64,000 nucleotides of DNA. It comes from Agrobacterium vitis (GTDB lineage Bacteria; Pseudomonadota; Alphaproteobacteria; Rhizobiales; Rhizobiaceae). Positions 44,775 through 53,516 of the stretch are shown piece by piece (position 1 is the first letter of the stretch; each line of letters starts with the position of its first letter). A program made the position numbers and the translations under genes. Below the pieces are notes generated by a model. That model saw only the letters and a program-made list of their open reading frames with translations. It made no database searches and was not told the DNA's origin. The stretch covers positions 3,825,017-3,889,016 of the forward strand of contig NZ_CP146242.1 in the NCBI RefSeq assembly GCF_037039395.1. Reading direction: 5' to 3'.

Positions 44775-46076
44775 TCAGGCAGGTTCAAGGGTCATGACAA
44801 GGCTGGCATTCTGCCCGCCGAAGCCGAAGCTGTTGGACAGCACAGCCGAAACCTGTGCGTCGCGCTTGACGTTCGGCACCACGTCCAGCTCCACGGTCGG
44901 ATCGGGATTGGTATAGTTGATGGTCGGCGGCAGGGTGCCGGTCAGCATTGTCTGGATCGAAAACACCGCTTCGACCGCACCGGCCGCCGTCAGCGTGTGG
45001 CCAATCATCGACTTGTTGGACGAGACCGGGATCTGGTCCTTCAACCGCTCACCAAACACCGACAGCATGGCGCCATATTCCATCTTGTCGTTTTCCGGCG
45101 TCGAGGTGCCATGCGCATTGATATAGCCGATGCCATCATCGGAAAGACCGGCATCATCAAGTGCTGCGCGGATGGTGGCAATGGCCGGGCCGCCATCCGG
45201 TGAGGAACGGGTGCGGTGGAAATGGTCGGCCTTTTCGCCACAGCCCTTCATGATGCCAAGCACCTTGGCGCCACGGGCAATGGCGGCTTCGAGCGATTCC
45301 AGCACCAGCGTCGCTGCACCTTCGGCGATAACGAAACCGTCACGATCCTTGCTGAAGGGCTTGGATGCCTTTTCCGGCGGATCGTTCTGGGTGGACAGCG
45401 CCGAGAGCAGCGCGAAGCGGATCAGCGCCTCGGCACCCACGGAACCATCGGTCGCCACCGTCAGCGCCCGGTCCGTACGGCCCTGGCGAATGGCCTCGAC
45501 GCCAAGCTGGATGGCCGTGGCGCCAGAAGCGCAGGCCGTCGACAAGGTCACTGGCAGGCCGCGCGTGCCAAACCGGTCGGCAAGCCGCTCAGAAATCGAG
45601 CCGAACTGTACAGCTTCCAGAAACACCGGATCGGCCTCGGCGCGCATGGCAGCCAGCAGCCGCTGATAGGCATGGCCCTCGGCGCTTTCCGCAGGTGCGC
45701 GTTCAGCAAGCGCAAAACGATCGTCCCATTCCGGCTCGACCGGGGGCGCGGCCAGAAACAGCGGACCTTCGAAATCGCCGGACAGACCAGCCTGAGCCAG
45801 CGCCTCGATGGTGGTTTCCCGTGCCATGGCATAGGAACGTTCAACGGCATTGATGGCTGGAATATCGATGAAGTCCACCGTGCCGCTGATGCGGGTATTC
45901 AGCCCTTCGGTCGGAAACCGGGTGATCTTGTGGATGCCGGACACGCCACCGGTCAGCTTTGCCCAATTGTCGGCAAGCCCTTGACCAAGAGAGGTGATGA
46001 CGCCCATGCCGGTGACGGCGATGATCGGACGACCGAGATGATCCTTGAAGCGGGACTCGAAACCGGATTGTGTCAT
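44775..46076 (-). CDS. fabF1: 3-oxoacyl-ACP synthase (FabF1) for the very-long-chain acyl chain
   Basis: This KAS II-type enzyme likely elongates acyl chains bound to AcpXL. The 433-residue protein has the full catalytic triad: Cys in TLSTACASGATAI, His in YINAHGTSTPEND, and His in KSMIGHTLTAAGAVEA, with NSFGFGGQNASLV at the end. ATG 46076 lies behind GAGGAGAGAG, 11 bases after the end of fabF2; the two may form a heterodimer with this one as active partner. Function is assigned from operon order and motifs. Confidence 0.92.
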   Translation of the reverse strand: MTQSGFESRFKDHLGRPIIAVTGMGVITSLGQGLADNWAKLTGGVSGIHKITRFPTEGLNTRISGTVDFIDIPAINAVERSYAMARETTIEALAQAGLSGDFEGPLFLAAPPVEPEWDDRFALAERAPAESAEGHAYQRLLAAMRAEADPVFLEAVQFGSISERLADRFGTRGLPVTLSTACASGATAIQLGVEAIRQGRTDRALTVATDGSVGAEALIRFALLSALSTQNDPPEKASKPFSKDRDGFVIAEGAATLVLESLEAAIARGAKVLGIMKGCGEKADHFHRTRSSPDGGPAIATIRAALDDAGLSDDGIGYINAHGTSTPENDKMEYGAMLSVFGERLKDQIPVSSNKSMIGHTLTAAGAVEAVFSIQTMLTGTLPPTINYTNPDPTVELDVVPNVKRDAQVSAVLSNSFGFGGQNASLVMTLEPA

Positions 46077-46086
46077 ATCTCTCTCC

Positions 46087-47291
46087 TCACGCCTCAGCCG
46101 ACAGATGGGCCATGCCTTCGCCACGCACGTAACCGACCGTGGTGACAACGGCCTGGCGCGCCGGTTTGGTCATCGCCGCTTCGCCGGTGGGGTCGAAAGC
46201 CGGGACAATGGTTTCTCCATCGAGCGCCAGCGCCGCCAGCGCCAGGCCCAGCGGAAACTGGGCTTCGAGCGCGTGGCCGGTTATGCCACCGAAGCCGCGA
46301 ATGGCCGCACCCGGAAAGGCTTTTTCCAGCGCTGTCTTTTCCCGGGCGGAAATCTCATGCATGCCGCTCGCACCCGACAGGACCAGCGCATCTGCGCCGA
46401 TATCCTTACCGACCGAACCAGCCATGCGGCTCAAACGCTTTTCAAGCCCGCCATCGGCACGCTGGCCACGGTCGCCCTCGATAGCGTCGAGAACGGCATA
46501 GATATGGGCGCCTCGCGCTTCGGCATAAGCGCGCTGTTCCAGAACCAGAAAAGCGCCGACGGTGCCGAGAATCATGCCGCCGCCCTCGCCGCTCTGGCGT
46601 TGCCAAAGCGGCTTCCAGGGGCCGGTCGTATGGGCTTGAATGCCCTCCACCAGCAGAAAAATATCGTCACGGTCAGCTACGAACGCACCACCCACCAGCG
46701 AATGGGTGGATTGACCGGCGCGGATGCGCGCAAACGCGGTCTCGATGGCGGAAATCCCAGCGGCCTCTTCGCCCATAAAGGTGCGCGAGGACCCGGTGAC
46801 CTTGTGGACGATGGAAATATTACCAGCCATCAGGTTGGAGAGCTGGGCCAGAAAAAAGTCGGGCGCAGCTCGGTCGTCAGTTTTTCATTGACCAGCTGGG
46901 CACGGTCATTGCGTTTCAGGCCTTCATTGACGATCAGCGTATCGACATTGATGTCGCGCTCACCGCCACCGGCTGCCACGATCATGTCCATCGTAGCGCA
47001 GGCCTGCACGTCGTCCTTCAGCCCGGCATCGTCGAGCGCCAGACCGGCGGCATAAACGCCAAGCCTCTGCCAGTTTTCCATCTGCCGCTGGTCGCCACGC
47101 TTGGCGATCTGGGTCGACCAATCGATCTGCGGCATCGGATGAATGGGGTAAGGCGCGAATTTTTCCACCTCGACCGGCGGCACGGCTGCCGTTCCAGCAG
47201 ACAGAAGCGCAAGATGCGGCTCCTTGCCGGTTCCGTGGCAGCTGACAATGCCAATGCCGGTGATCACCACATCGTTGGGCGTCTTATGCAT
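46087..47291 (-). pseudogene. fabF2: FabF2, ketosynthase-like protein split by a -1 frame change (possible programmed frameshift)
   Basis: Two overlapping frames together encode one KAS-like protein. The first, from ATG 47291, opens MHKTPNDVVITGIGIVSCHG and ends at TGA 46830-46832; the second, from 46830, continues AGNISIVHKVTGSSRTFMGEE to AHLSAEA. Joining them needs a -1 shift, which gives RPTFFLAQLSNLMAGN. The shift point is an exact heptamer T TTT TTC (46851-46857) in the zero frame, as at known slippery sites, 18 bases before the stop. The active-site Cys is replaced by Ser (GSSRTF), so this is a chain-length-factor-like subunit. It may be a real programmed shift, a mutation, or an error in the T-run. 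The overlap TGATG also allows restart. Confidence 0.85.
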
Positions 47292-47423
47292 GTCTATAAC
47301 CTCTTCAGCAATGCCGGGCGATCCGCGCCAGCACTGCGACATACCGTCCATTCCCAGGTCCGAGCCGGAAAGCTCCAAGGCCTGCAAGGGCCGCCATGCC
47401 CTACTCCGACAGACGGCTTTACG

Positions 47424-47458
47424 CAATAAGGCCGCGCACAAAAGCGACGGCCTTATTG
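47424..47458 (-). terminator. hairpin between fabZ and fabF2
   Basis: CAATAAGGCCG (47424-47434) and CGGCCTTATTG (47448-47458) are perfect 11-base arms with a 13-base loop, in the 289-base gap within the operon. No T-run follows on the minus strand. It may attenuate or stabilise mRNA. The remainder of the gap holds no gene. Confidence 0.55.
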
Positions 47459-47580
47459 ACGAAACATTAAAGATCTCACTTAGAATCTGCCAGGTTCATA
47501 TTGAACCAGACAGATTCTCACGCTCTTTGTTTGAGTTTGTCTTTTCAGGAAACCCGGATTCCACTTTTCCCTGATAAACT

Positions 47581-48054
47581 CTAGCTCGCAGCGGCAATCG
47601 CCGCCATCAGGCCAATCTGCTCGGCCCGGCTGCGGACGATATCGCCCAGCGGAACCTCGTCAAAAGACATCGTGCGCAGCTTCAACTGGCAATCCGCCAC
47701 TTTTTTGCCGGCAGACGTGATCTTCGCCTTGGTGACGGCAAAGCCGGACCCTTCGTGCTCCAGATGCGCCTCGATATCCAGAACCGCGTTCGGCTCGACA
47801 AAGCTGCGCATCTTGGCACCGTCTACCGACATCAGGAACGGCATCGAGGCAAACTTCGTCACCGCCAGTACCAGCAGACCGGACGCCTGCGCCATGGTTT
47901 CGATCAACAGAACGCCGGGCACCAAAGGCATGCCAGGAAAATGCCCTTCAAAGACGGGGCTATTTTCCGGCACCACCGATTGGGCCTTCAAGGTCAGGGC
48001 AGACAGATCCACCGTCTCGACCTTGTCGATCATCTGGAAATATTCCAGCAGCAT
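47581..48054 (-). CDS. fabZ: 3-hydroxyacyl-ACP dehydratase, FabZ-like, of the acpXL operon
   Basis: The 157-residue hot-dog protein carries the dehydratase signature FEGHFPGMPLVPGVLLIE, with the catalytic His, followed by AQASGLLVL. It presumably removes water in each elongation cycle of the AcpXL-bound chain. It lies 62 bases after acpXL on the same strand; ATG 48054 has GGGGGATC upstream. The symbol denotes the family; a separate housekeeping fabZ is expected elsewhere. Confidence 0.88.
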   Translation of the reverse strand: MLLEYFQMIDKVETVDLSALTLKAQSVVPENSPVFEGHFPGMPLVPGVLLIETMAQASGLLVLAVTKFASMPFLMSVDGAKMRSFVEPNAVLDIEAHLEHEGSGFAVTKAKITSAGKKVADCQLKLRTMSFDEVPLGDIVRSRAEQIGLMAAIAAAS

Positions 48055-48116
48055 TCAGCGATCCCCCGGCAATGGCAGTGACAATCCTAAGCAGATCAAG
48101 CCTTGGCCTGAACGGA

Positions 48117-48395
48117 TCAAGCCTTGGCAGCCCTGAGTTCGTCGATCTTGGAGCAGAGGTTCTTCAGCACGAAATATTCTTCCGTGGAAACCTTGCCCTC
48201 GTTGACGTCCTGGGTCCACTGTTCGAGCGGAATCTTGATGCCGAATTCCTTGTCGATCGCGAAAACGATGTCGAGGAAATCGAGGCTGTCGATTCCCAGG
48301 TCGTCGATCGTGTGGCTCTCAGGAGTGATGGTTTCCCGATCGATCTCGCTGGTCTCAGCAATGATGTCGGCAACTTTGTCAAATGTAGCGGTCAA
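48117..48395 (-). CDS. acpXL: acyl carrier protein AcpXL
   Basis: This special acyl carrier protein carries the C28 chain destined for lipid A. The 92-residue product has the phosphopantetheine serine in [18 protein letters not shown] and the longer C-terminal part [19 protein letters not shown] that separates AcpXL from housekeeping AcpP. The start appears to be TTG at 48395 behind AAGGATAATTGGC. It is the first gene of the operon acpXL-fabZ-fabF2-fabF1-adh-lpxXL, as in rhizobia. Its promoter should lie in 48396-48502. Confidence 0.95.
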   Translation of the reverse strand: MTATFDKVADIIAETSEIDRETITPESHTIDDLGIDSLDFLDIVFAIDKEFGIKIPLEQWTQDVNEGKVSTEEYFVLKNLCSKIDELRAAKA

Positions 48396-48502
48396 GCCAA
48401 TTATCCTTCAGAATTTCAAATTCAGCGTCCCACATAGGCAAAACTCGCACAAAAGCCAATGGCCTGTTTTGTGGGCTCGCAGCAAAAATGCAGACCTATT
48501 CG

Positions 48503-49855
48503 TCAAACCGCAATGGAATGACGGGCCTTGCCGCTGGAAAAGTAGCAATCGAACGTTGCCGCGACGCTGCGGGCAAAGAGCCGCCCGGTTGGGGTCAGAG
48601 TAAAACACTCCCGGTCGATCCGGCAGAGATCGTCACCGTTGGAGGCCGTGAATACCTTGGCTTCTGCGATCACATCCTCGGCGACATCTGGAAAAGCCTG
48701 CCGGATCTCGGCAAAGGAAAAGCCGAACTCGCACATGATCTGTTCGATAACGGCGGCACGCACCCTATCATCGCTGCTCAGGGCAATACCTCTTGTGGCG
48801 GCAAGCCCGTTTTCGCTGACAAGACGCTGATATTCTCCTGTCGCGGGCATGTTCTGTACATAGCCTTGCGGTAGTTGGCTGATCGAAGAAGCGCCAAGTC
48901 CGATCAAGGCATCGGCCCCATCGGTCGTATAACCCTGGAAATTACGCCGCAGCCGCTTTTGTCGTGCCGCGATAGCCAGACTATCCTCAGGCAATGCAAA
49001 ATGGTCGATGCCAATCGCATCATAACCAGCCGCAACCAGCATGGCTGACGCCCGCACCATCTGTTCATAACGCATGCCGATATCTGGCAAGGCGTTCTCG
49101 GGAATCAGCGTCTGATGCTTTTTCATCCAGGGCACATGGGCATAGCCGAATAGCGCGATCCGATCCGGCTTCAACGACACGATATCGAGGACAGTTTTCT
49201 CCAGACTTTCGAGGGTCTGATAGGGAAGACCATAGAGAATATCGCAATTGACCGAGGTGGCGCCGCGCTTACGCACTTGTTCAACCACTGATTTAGTCTG
49301 TTCGAAGGTTTGGAGCCGGTTGATCGCCTTCTGAACCACGGGGTCGAAATCCTGGACACCGAGACTTGCCCGCGTCAAACCAATGGACGCAAGCGCGTCG
49401 TAGCGGGCATCGTCGAGATCGTTCGGGTCCATTTCAACGCTGATTTCCGCATCGTCGGCAAAGGTAAAATTTGCCCGGAGCCGATCCATCAGCGCCACCA
49501 TATCCTGCGGACGCAGCATGGTGGGAGAGCCACCGCCAAGATGCACAGCCGTCACCACCGCTTCACGACCGACGAGCCTGGCGGTATTTTCGACCTCGCT
49601 GAAAAGCGCGGTAAGATAAGCAGTTATCGGCTCATACTTTAGTGTATGTTTGGTATGGCAGGCACAAAACCAGCAAAGCCTGTCGCAGTAGGGGATATGA
49701 ATATAAAGAGAGATCGTCTGCCCCTGCCCCAGCAGCGATAGCCACTGCGCATAATTGCCACAGTCAACACCGGTATGAAAATGCGGCGCCGTCGGATAAC
49801 TCGTGTAGCGCGGAACGGCGGCGGCATATTTTGAGAGAAGCGCTTTGGCTGGCAT
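48503..49855 (-). CDS. hemN: oxygen-independent coproporphyrinogen III dehydrogenase
   Basis: This radical SAM enzyme makes protoporphyrinogen IX for heme without oxygen. The 450-residue protein has YIHIPYCDRLCWFCACHTK with the C-x3-C-x2-C cluster motif, VTAVHLGGGSPTML, SVEMDPNDLD, ASLGVQDFDPVVQKAINR and GYTTDGADALIGLGASSIS, all HemN hallmarks. ATG 49855 begins MPAKALLSKYAAAVPRYTSYP. An FNR-type box is centred 70 bases before the start. It is divergent from fnrN, the likely regulator. Confidence 0.95.
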   Translation of the reverse strand: MPAKALLSKYAAAVPRYTSYPTAPHFHTGVDCGNYAQWLSLLGQGQTISLYIHIPYCDRLCWFCACHTKHTLKYEPITAYLTALFSEVENTARLVGREAVVTAVHLGGGSPTMLRPQDMVALMDRLRANFTFADDAEISVEMDPNDLDDARYDALASIGLTRASLGVQDFDPVVQKAINRLQTFEQTKSVVEQVRKRGATSVNCDILYGLPYQTLESLEKTVLDIVSLKPDRIALFGYAHVPWMKKHQTLIPENALPDIGMRYEQMVRASAMLVAAGYDAIGIDHFALPEDSLAIAARQKRLRRNFQGYTTDGADALIGLGASSISQLPQGYVQNMPATGEYQRLVSENGLAATRGIALSSDDRVRAAVIEQIMCEFGFSFAEIRQAFPDVAEDVIAEAKVFTASNGDDLCRIDRECFTLTPTGRLFARSVAATFDCYFSSGKARHSIAV

Positions 49856-49918
49856 GAACTGAGGCCTTGTCGAGTGGCGGTTGGACTGAACAATTAATCG
49901 GTTTCAACGGAACGGACT

Positions 49919-49932
49919 TTGACTTCGATCAA
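49919..49932. promoter_or_regulatory. FNR/FnrN box upstream of hemN
   Basis: TTGAC-TTCG-ATCAA differs from the consensus TTGAT-N4-ATCAA at one base. Its centre is 70 bases before the hemN start, which would put a transcription start about 29 bases before the ATG if it acts at -41.5. The rest of the 313-base gap to fnrN (49856-50168) shows no gene and no second clear box. Confidence 0.7.
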
Positions 49933-50168
49933 TTTCTTGATAGTCTCGTTCAGGTAGAAACTCCTCATGGGAGCGCGACGGAAAATTCGGCGGCTTTAGA
50001 TGCGTGTCTGCTGCATCACCGTTTCTGCGTGGCCTGTGTCGTTTTTGAACTTTTGTCGCCGCCCTACGGCGCGCAATTGCACAATGACGAACTGTTCGAC
50101 CGAACCTGGGCGTCACAAGCACGCGCGACGCTACGTGTACGCGCGACTTCACATGTATGGGGCAGACA

Positions 50169-50901
50169 ATGGACATGCATAGTCTAAAAAGCAGCACCGG
50201 CGGCGCGGAAACGCCTGCGGTTTGCAGTGAATGCGAAGCCAGGCATGGCGGAGTATGCGCCTCGCTTTCGATTCTTCAATTGATCGAGACTCAACCGTAT
50301 CTCGACAAAGCGCCATATCGACGCGGGCGGCGAAGTGATCGGCCAGGGAGAGCAGATCTCCAGCTACAGCAATATCGTCAAGGGCGTGGTCAAGCTGTCG
50401 AAAATGATGGCGGATGGCCGTCAACAGATCGTCGGCCTGCAATTTGCCCCGGATTTCATGGGGCGTCCTTTCCTGAAGGAAAGCAGTTTGACGGCTGAGG
50501 CCGCAACCGACGCGGAAATCTGCGCCTTTCCCCGCGCTGTCATCGACCGGCTGGTGGCCGATGCTCCTGATTTCGAGCGCAAGCTGCACGAACAGTCCCT
50601 GAAGGAGCTGGATGAAGCCCGCGAATGGATGCTGACGCTCGGCCGCAAGACGGCGCAGGAAAAAGTGGCAAGCTTTCTCCATCTGATCGCCACCCATATC
50701 GACCCGATGCAGCCGTTCAGCAAGAGCTTCGACCTGCCGCTGTCGCGCGCCGATATTGCCGATTTCCTCGGCCTGACCATTGAAACCGTCAGCCGGCAGA
50801 TGACCAAACTGCGCAAGGAGGGAATCATCGTCATCGAGAACAACCGCCACGTCATCGTGCCCGACCGTCGCAAGCTGCGCGAGGCGGCTGGCTCGGATTG
50901 A
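50169..50901 (+). pseudogene. fnrN: FnrN, oxygen-sensing CRP/FNR regulator interrupted by a frame change
   Basis: FnrN activates microaerobic genes when its [4Fe-4S] cluster is intact. The first frame, from ATG 50169, encodes the N-terminal cysteine cluster CSECEARHGGVC and then LSILQLIE. The second frame contains VIGQGEQISSYSNIVKGVVKL, the central Cys in AEICAFP, the dimer helix and the DNA-reading helix LTIETVSRQMTKLRKEG, ending at 50901. Continuity needs one base removed near GACAAAGCGC (50303-50312), giving the family-like RHIDAGGEVIGQGEQ. The frame change is therefore an insertion or an error in a short A-run. GTG 50335 could start a shortened product without the cysteines. Confidence 0.85.
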
Positions 50902-50919
50902 GCCGCCTATCGTTCTGTC

Positions 50920-51420
50920 ATGGCTCTGAAAATCCTGCGATACCCTCATGCTCTACTGGCCAAGCCTTGCCAGACCGTGACGGCGTTTGACGATAACCTG
51001 ATCAGTTTTGCCGATGCATTGCATGATGCAATGCGCGCCGCGCCCGGCGTCGGCATTACTGCCGCCCATGTGGGCGAGTTGGTGCGCCTGGTCATCCTCG
51101 ATCTGCCTGAATTGGGTGGACGGCGTGATTACGTCAATCCTGAAATCCTCTCCTTGTCTCAAAACACTCTGGAGCATGATGAAGGGAGTGTCTGCATGCC
51201 GGGCATGACCGAGACCGTGACACGGCCGCGCCAGATCACCCTTCGCTACCAGTCGCTGGACGGCACGGTTCACGAAGAAGAGCTTGAGGACTTTGCCGCC
51301 ATCTGCATGCAGCATGAAATCGACCAGCTCGATGGGCTGTTCTGGATCCAGCGGCTGTCCCGCCTGAAGCGTGATCGGTTGCTGAAGAAATGGCAAAAGG
51401 CCACATCGTCCCAAACATGA
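50920..51420 (+). CDS. peptide deformylase-like protein with degenerate active site
   Basis: The 166-residue protein aligns over its length with peptide deformylases, but all three motifs are altered: motif 1 is GVGITAAH (43-50) instead of GxGxAAxQ; motif 2 is EGSVCMPG (88-95), with Ser in place of the metal-binding Cys; motif 3 is HEIDQ (132-136), with Gln instead of the second metal His. It is thus probably unable to hold the usual metal ion and may have another role, or Cys92 may compensate. It begins 19 bases after fnrN on the same strand. A normal def gene should exist elsewhere. Confidence 0.82.
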   Translation: MALKILRYPHALLAKPCQTVTAFDDNLISFADALHDAMRAAPGVGITAAHVGELVRLVILDLPELGGRRDYVNPEILSLSQNTLEHDEGSVCMPGMTETVTRPRQITLRYQSLDGTVHEEELEDFAAICMQHEIDQLDGLFWIQRLSRLKRDRLLKKWQKATSSQT

Positions 51421-51533
51421 TCGTCACATGTGGCGTCTGACACCCGGATGGCCTGGAATCCGCAGCCAACCGGGGATATGAACCAAATCAATCCTGAAGC
51501 GTTTATCCGTCACAAAGACAAGGAGAACGTGTC

Positions 51534-52031
51534 ATGATTTTTGCCAAGCATGAAAACGCTGCATCCACCGAAGACGAATTGCGGGATCTGGAAGAGCGCG
51601 ATATTCGCGATGGCTGGCCTTATTCCGACACACCGGCAGCCGCCTCGGACGCGCCGGAAAATCGTGCTTACGGAGAAACCGCCGGTAATTTCGACCGTGA
51701 TACCAATGGCGGCTACCGTATTGAAGAGGTCGATGCTTGCGGACAAGAAGAAGCGGTGAAGGATGGCTTGAGCCCCGCCACCATCGGCCGTGAAGACAGC
51801 GACGACATCGAAAGCCGCATTGCCGAACGGTTCGAGGCAGTCGACGACATGGTGCTCGACAATATCGAAATCAGCGTCGATGGCCATACAGCAACTCTGA
51901 GCGGCATGGTCGATACCAATGAAGAACTGCGAATGGCACCGCGTTTGGCACTGAGCGTTCCCGGTGTGCGTCATGTCATCAACGAGATCGAAGCCATGGG
52001 TGTCGATGCCCATCAGCCCGATGAGGACTGA
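51534..52031 (+). CDS. BON-domain protein
   Basis: The 165-residue acidic protein has an unstructured N-terminal half (RDLEERDIRDGWPYSDTPAA, then GETAGNFDRDTNGGYRIEE) and a C-terminal BON domain: IESRIAERFEAVDDMVLDNI, SVDGHTATLSGMVDTNEE and ALSVPGVRHVINEIEAM. BON domains bind phospholipids or membranes. There is no signal peptide. The ORF begins at 51534 with AAGGAGAACGTGTC upstream of its ATG. Function is unknown. Confidence 0.8.
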   Translation: MIFAKHENAASTEDELRDLEERDIRDGWPYSDTPAAASDAPENRAYGETAGNFDRDTNGGYRIEEVDACGQEEAVKDGLSPATIGREDSDDIESRIAERFEAVDDMVLDNIEISVDGHTATLSGMVDTNEELRMAPRLALSVPGVRHVINEIEAMGVDAHQPDED

Positions 52032-52085
52032 TGGTGTTTGTCATGCCGAGGGTCGAAAGCGCTCTTGCCCAATTGTAAGAGCTGC

Positions 52086-53516
52086 TTACGGCCCTATCCG
52101 GGGCGAAAGGCCGAGGCTGCCGCCGAGGTCGAACGCCAATGCCACATAAAAGAAGAAGCCGTCCTTCTGTTGTTTTGACGAAAAATCGGTCGGAACGATC
52201 GTGTTCGGATTGACGATATAAGCGGCACCGGCGTTGATAACACCCCTGCCGAACAGTCCCGTTCTTGCATGCACATCAAACATGAACGTGTCCTTCGACT
52301 GGCGCTGATTTAGCCCTGCCATGACCCGCCGGGCATTTGTTTCATATTGGGCGCGTTCCTCGCTAAGGGCGATGTAGTGGATCGAGGCACCAACCGTGGT
52401 GAGCGGATTTTCTGGCAGAAAGCCCGAATATTCGAGGCCGGCATAGGCTTCCCACGGATAGGACTGGCCTTCGCCGAGGGTGTGGAAGACACCCCCATAG
52501 AATGCCAGATTCTTCGGAACAGGACCACCGTTAGGATCGCTCCACAGGACTTTTCGAACCTGCCCATAAACGCCGTTGGTGCCATTCTTATGGGTGATGA
52601 CAGTTGGCGTTGCGGAGCTGAATGTCGGATTTCCGGGCCCGTCATCGTAAAGTGCATCATTATAGGCGGCTGAGCGGCGATAAGCACCGATCTCAAATTT
52701 CAACGGATAAGGGTTATCTATGAACCTCTCTTCATGGATGATGTTGGCGACCGCGATATAGCCGTCGGTACTGCCCTTTTCCCAATCCCAACCATCGCCG
52801 TCCAGCCAGTTGTCAGTGTTGTTTTCAACGATGCCGAAGCCTGCCGTTGTGGTGGGCGTCATTTTATATGCGGCCCGCGCCCCCCAAACGGCAAGCCCAG
52901 CCTCCGGGAGATGGAGGGTTGCCCCTTGAGTGGAGTTGACGCAGGCGGGACCGTCGCAGAAGCCCCTGGTCAGGAAATTTTCCACAAGCCCCATGCGGCC
53001 AGCCTCGATCAGGAGACGATCATCGAAAAAATCCGCCTGGAATGTTAAGCGCGTGAGATCCGTGTCGGACTTGTCACGAACCGGCCCAACAAAGACATTT
53101 GCGTAGCCACCGACATTGTGAGCCGGAAAATTAAACGTTTCCGTGAGCCTTAAGCGAAAGTCAGGCGACAGATGACCCGTCACATCAAAGATTAATCCGC
53201 CATAGGCAGTTGAGCTGAATCCATATGTCGGTGAGCTCTGGTAGATGTTGAAATAGTCCAACCTGAGGTCGATTCCGTTATCATGAAGGGATTTTCCAAT
53301 GGACGCCAAAGGGCCATCGTAGACCGGATCGGGAAGGTTCCCCAGGTTAGAAGGCACGTCGGCAACCAGAGCAGGCTGGGCCGCCACCGGGACGACGATT
53401 GCAAGCAGCACGATCAACCATGACGCACAAAACAGTTTTGCCGCATGGATACTGTATTCAAGCCCCCTCTGCGTCGCCAGACTGGCGACGGCACACGTCC
53501 TCTTTCCCTGTTTCAA
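52086..53516 (-). CDS. carbohydrate-selective porin, OprB family
   Basis: The 476-residue product has a hydrophobic export signal (FCASWLIVLLAIVVPVAAQ) and a beta-barrel pattern typical of OprB: IDLRLDYFNIYQSSPTYG, GGLIFDVTGHL, LLIEAGRMGLVENFL, LAVWGARAAYKM and a C-terminal aromatic-rich strand region ending GGSLGLSPRIGP. It is likely an outer-membrane channel for sugars. The start is read as TTG at 53516, five bases after AGGAGGAGG; an ATG just inside that ribosome site is out of frame. A GC-rich hairpin lies before it at 53553-53575. Confidence 0.8.
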   Translation of the reverse strand: MKQGKRTCAVASLATQRGLEYSIHAAKLFCASWLIVLLAIVVPVAAQPALVADVPSNLGNLPDPVYDGPLASIGKSLHDNGIDLRLDYFNIYQSSPTYGFSSTAYGGLIFDVTGHLSPDFRLRLTETFNFPAHNVGGYANVFVGPVRDKSDTDLTRLTFQADFFDDRLLIEAGRMGLVENFLTRGFCDGPACVNSTQGATLHLPEAGLAVWGARAAYKMTPTTTAGFGIVENNTDNWLDGDGWDWEKGSTDGYIAVANIIHEERFIDNPYPLKFEIGAYRRSAAYNDALYDDGPGNPTFSSATPTVITHKNGTNGVYGQVRKVLWSDPNGGPVPKNLAFYGGVFHTLGEGQSYPWEAYAGLEYSGFLPENPLTTVGASIHYIALSEERAQYETNARRVMAGLNQRQSKDTFMFDVHARTGLFGRGVINAGAAYIVNPNTIVPTDFSSKQQKDGFFFYVALAFDLGGSLGLSPRIGP

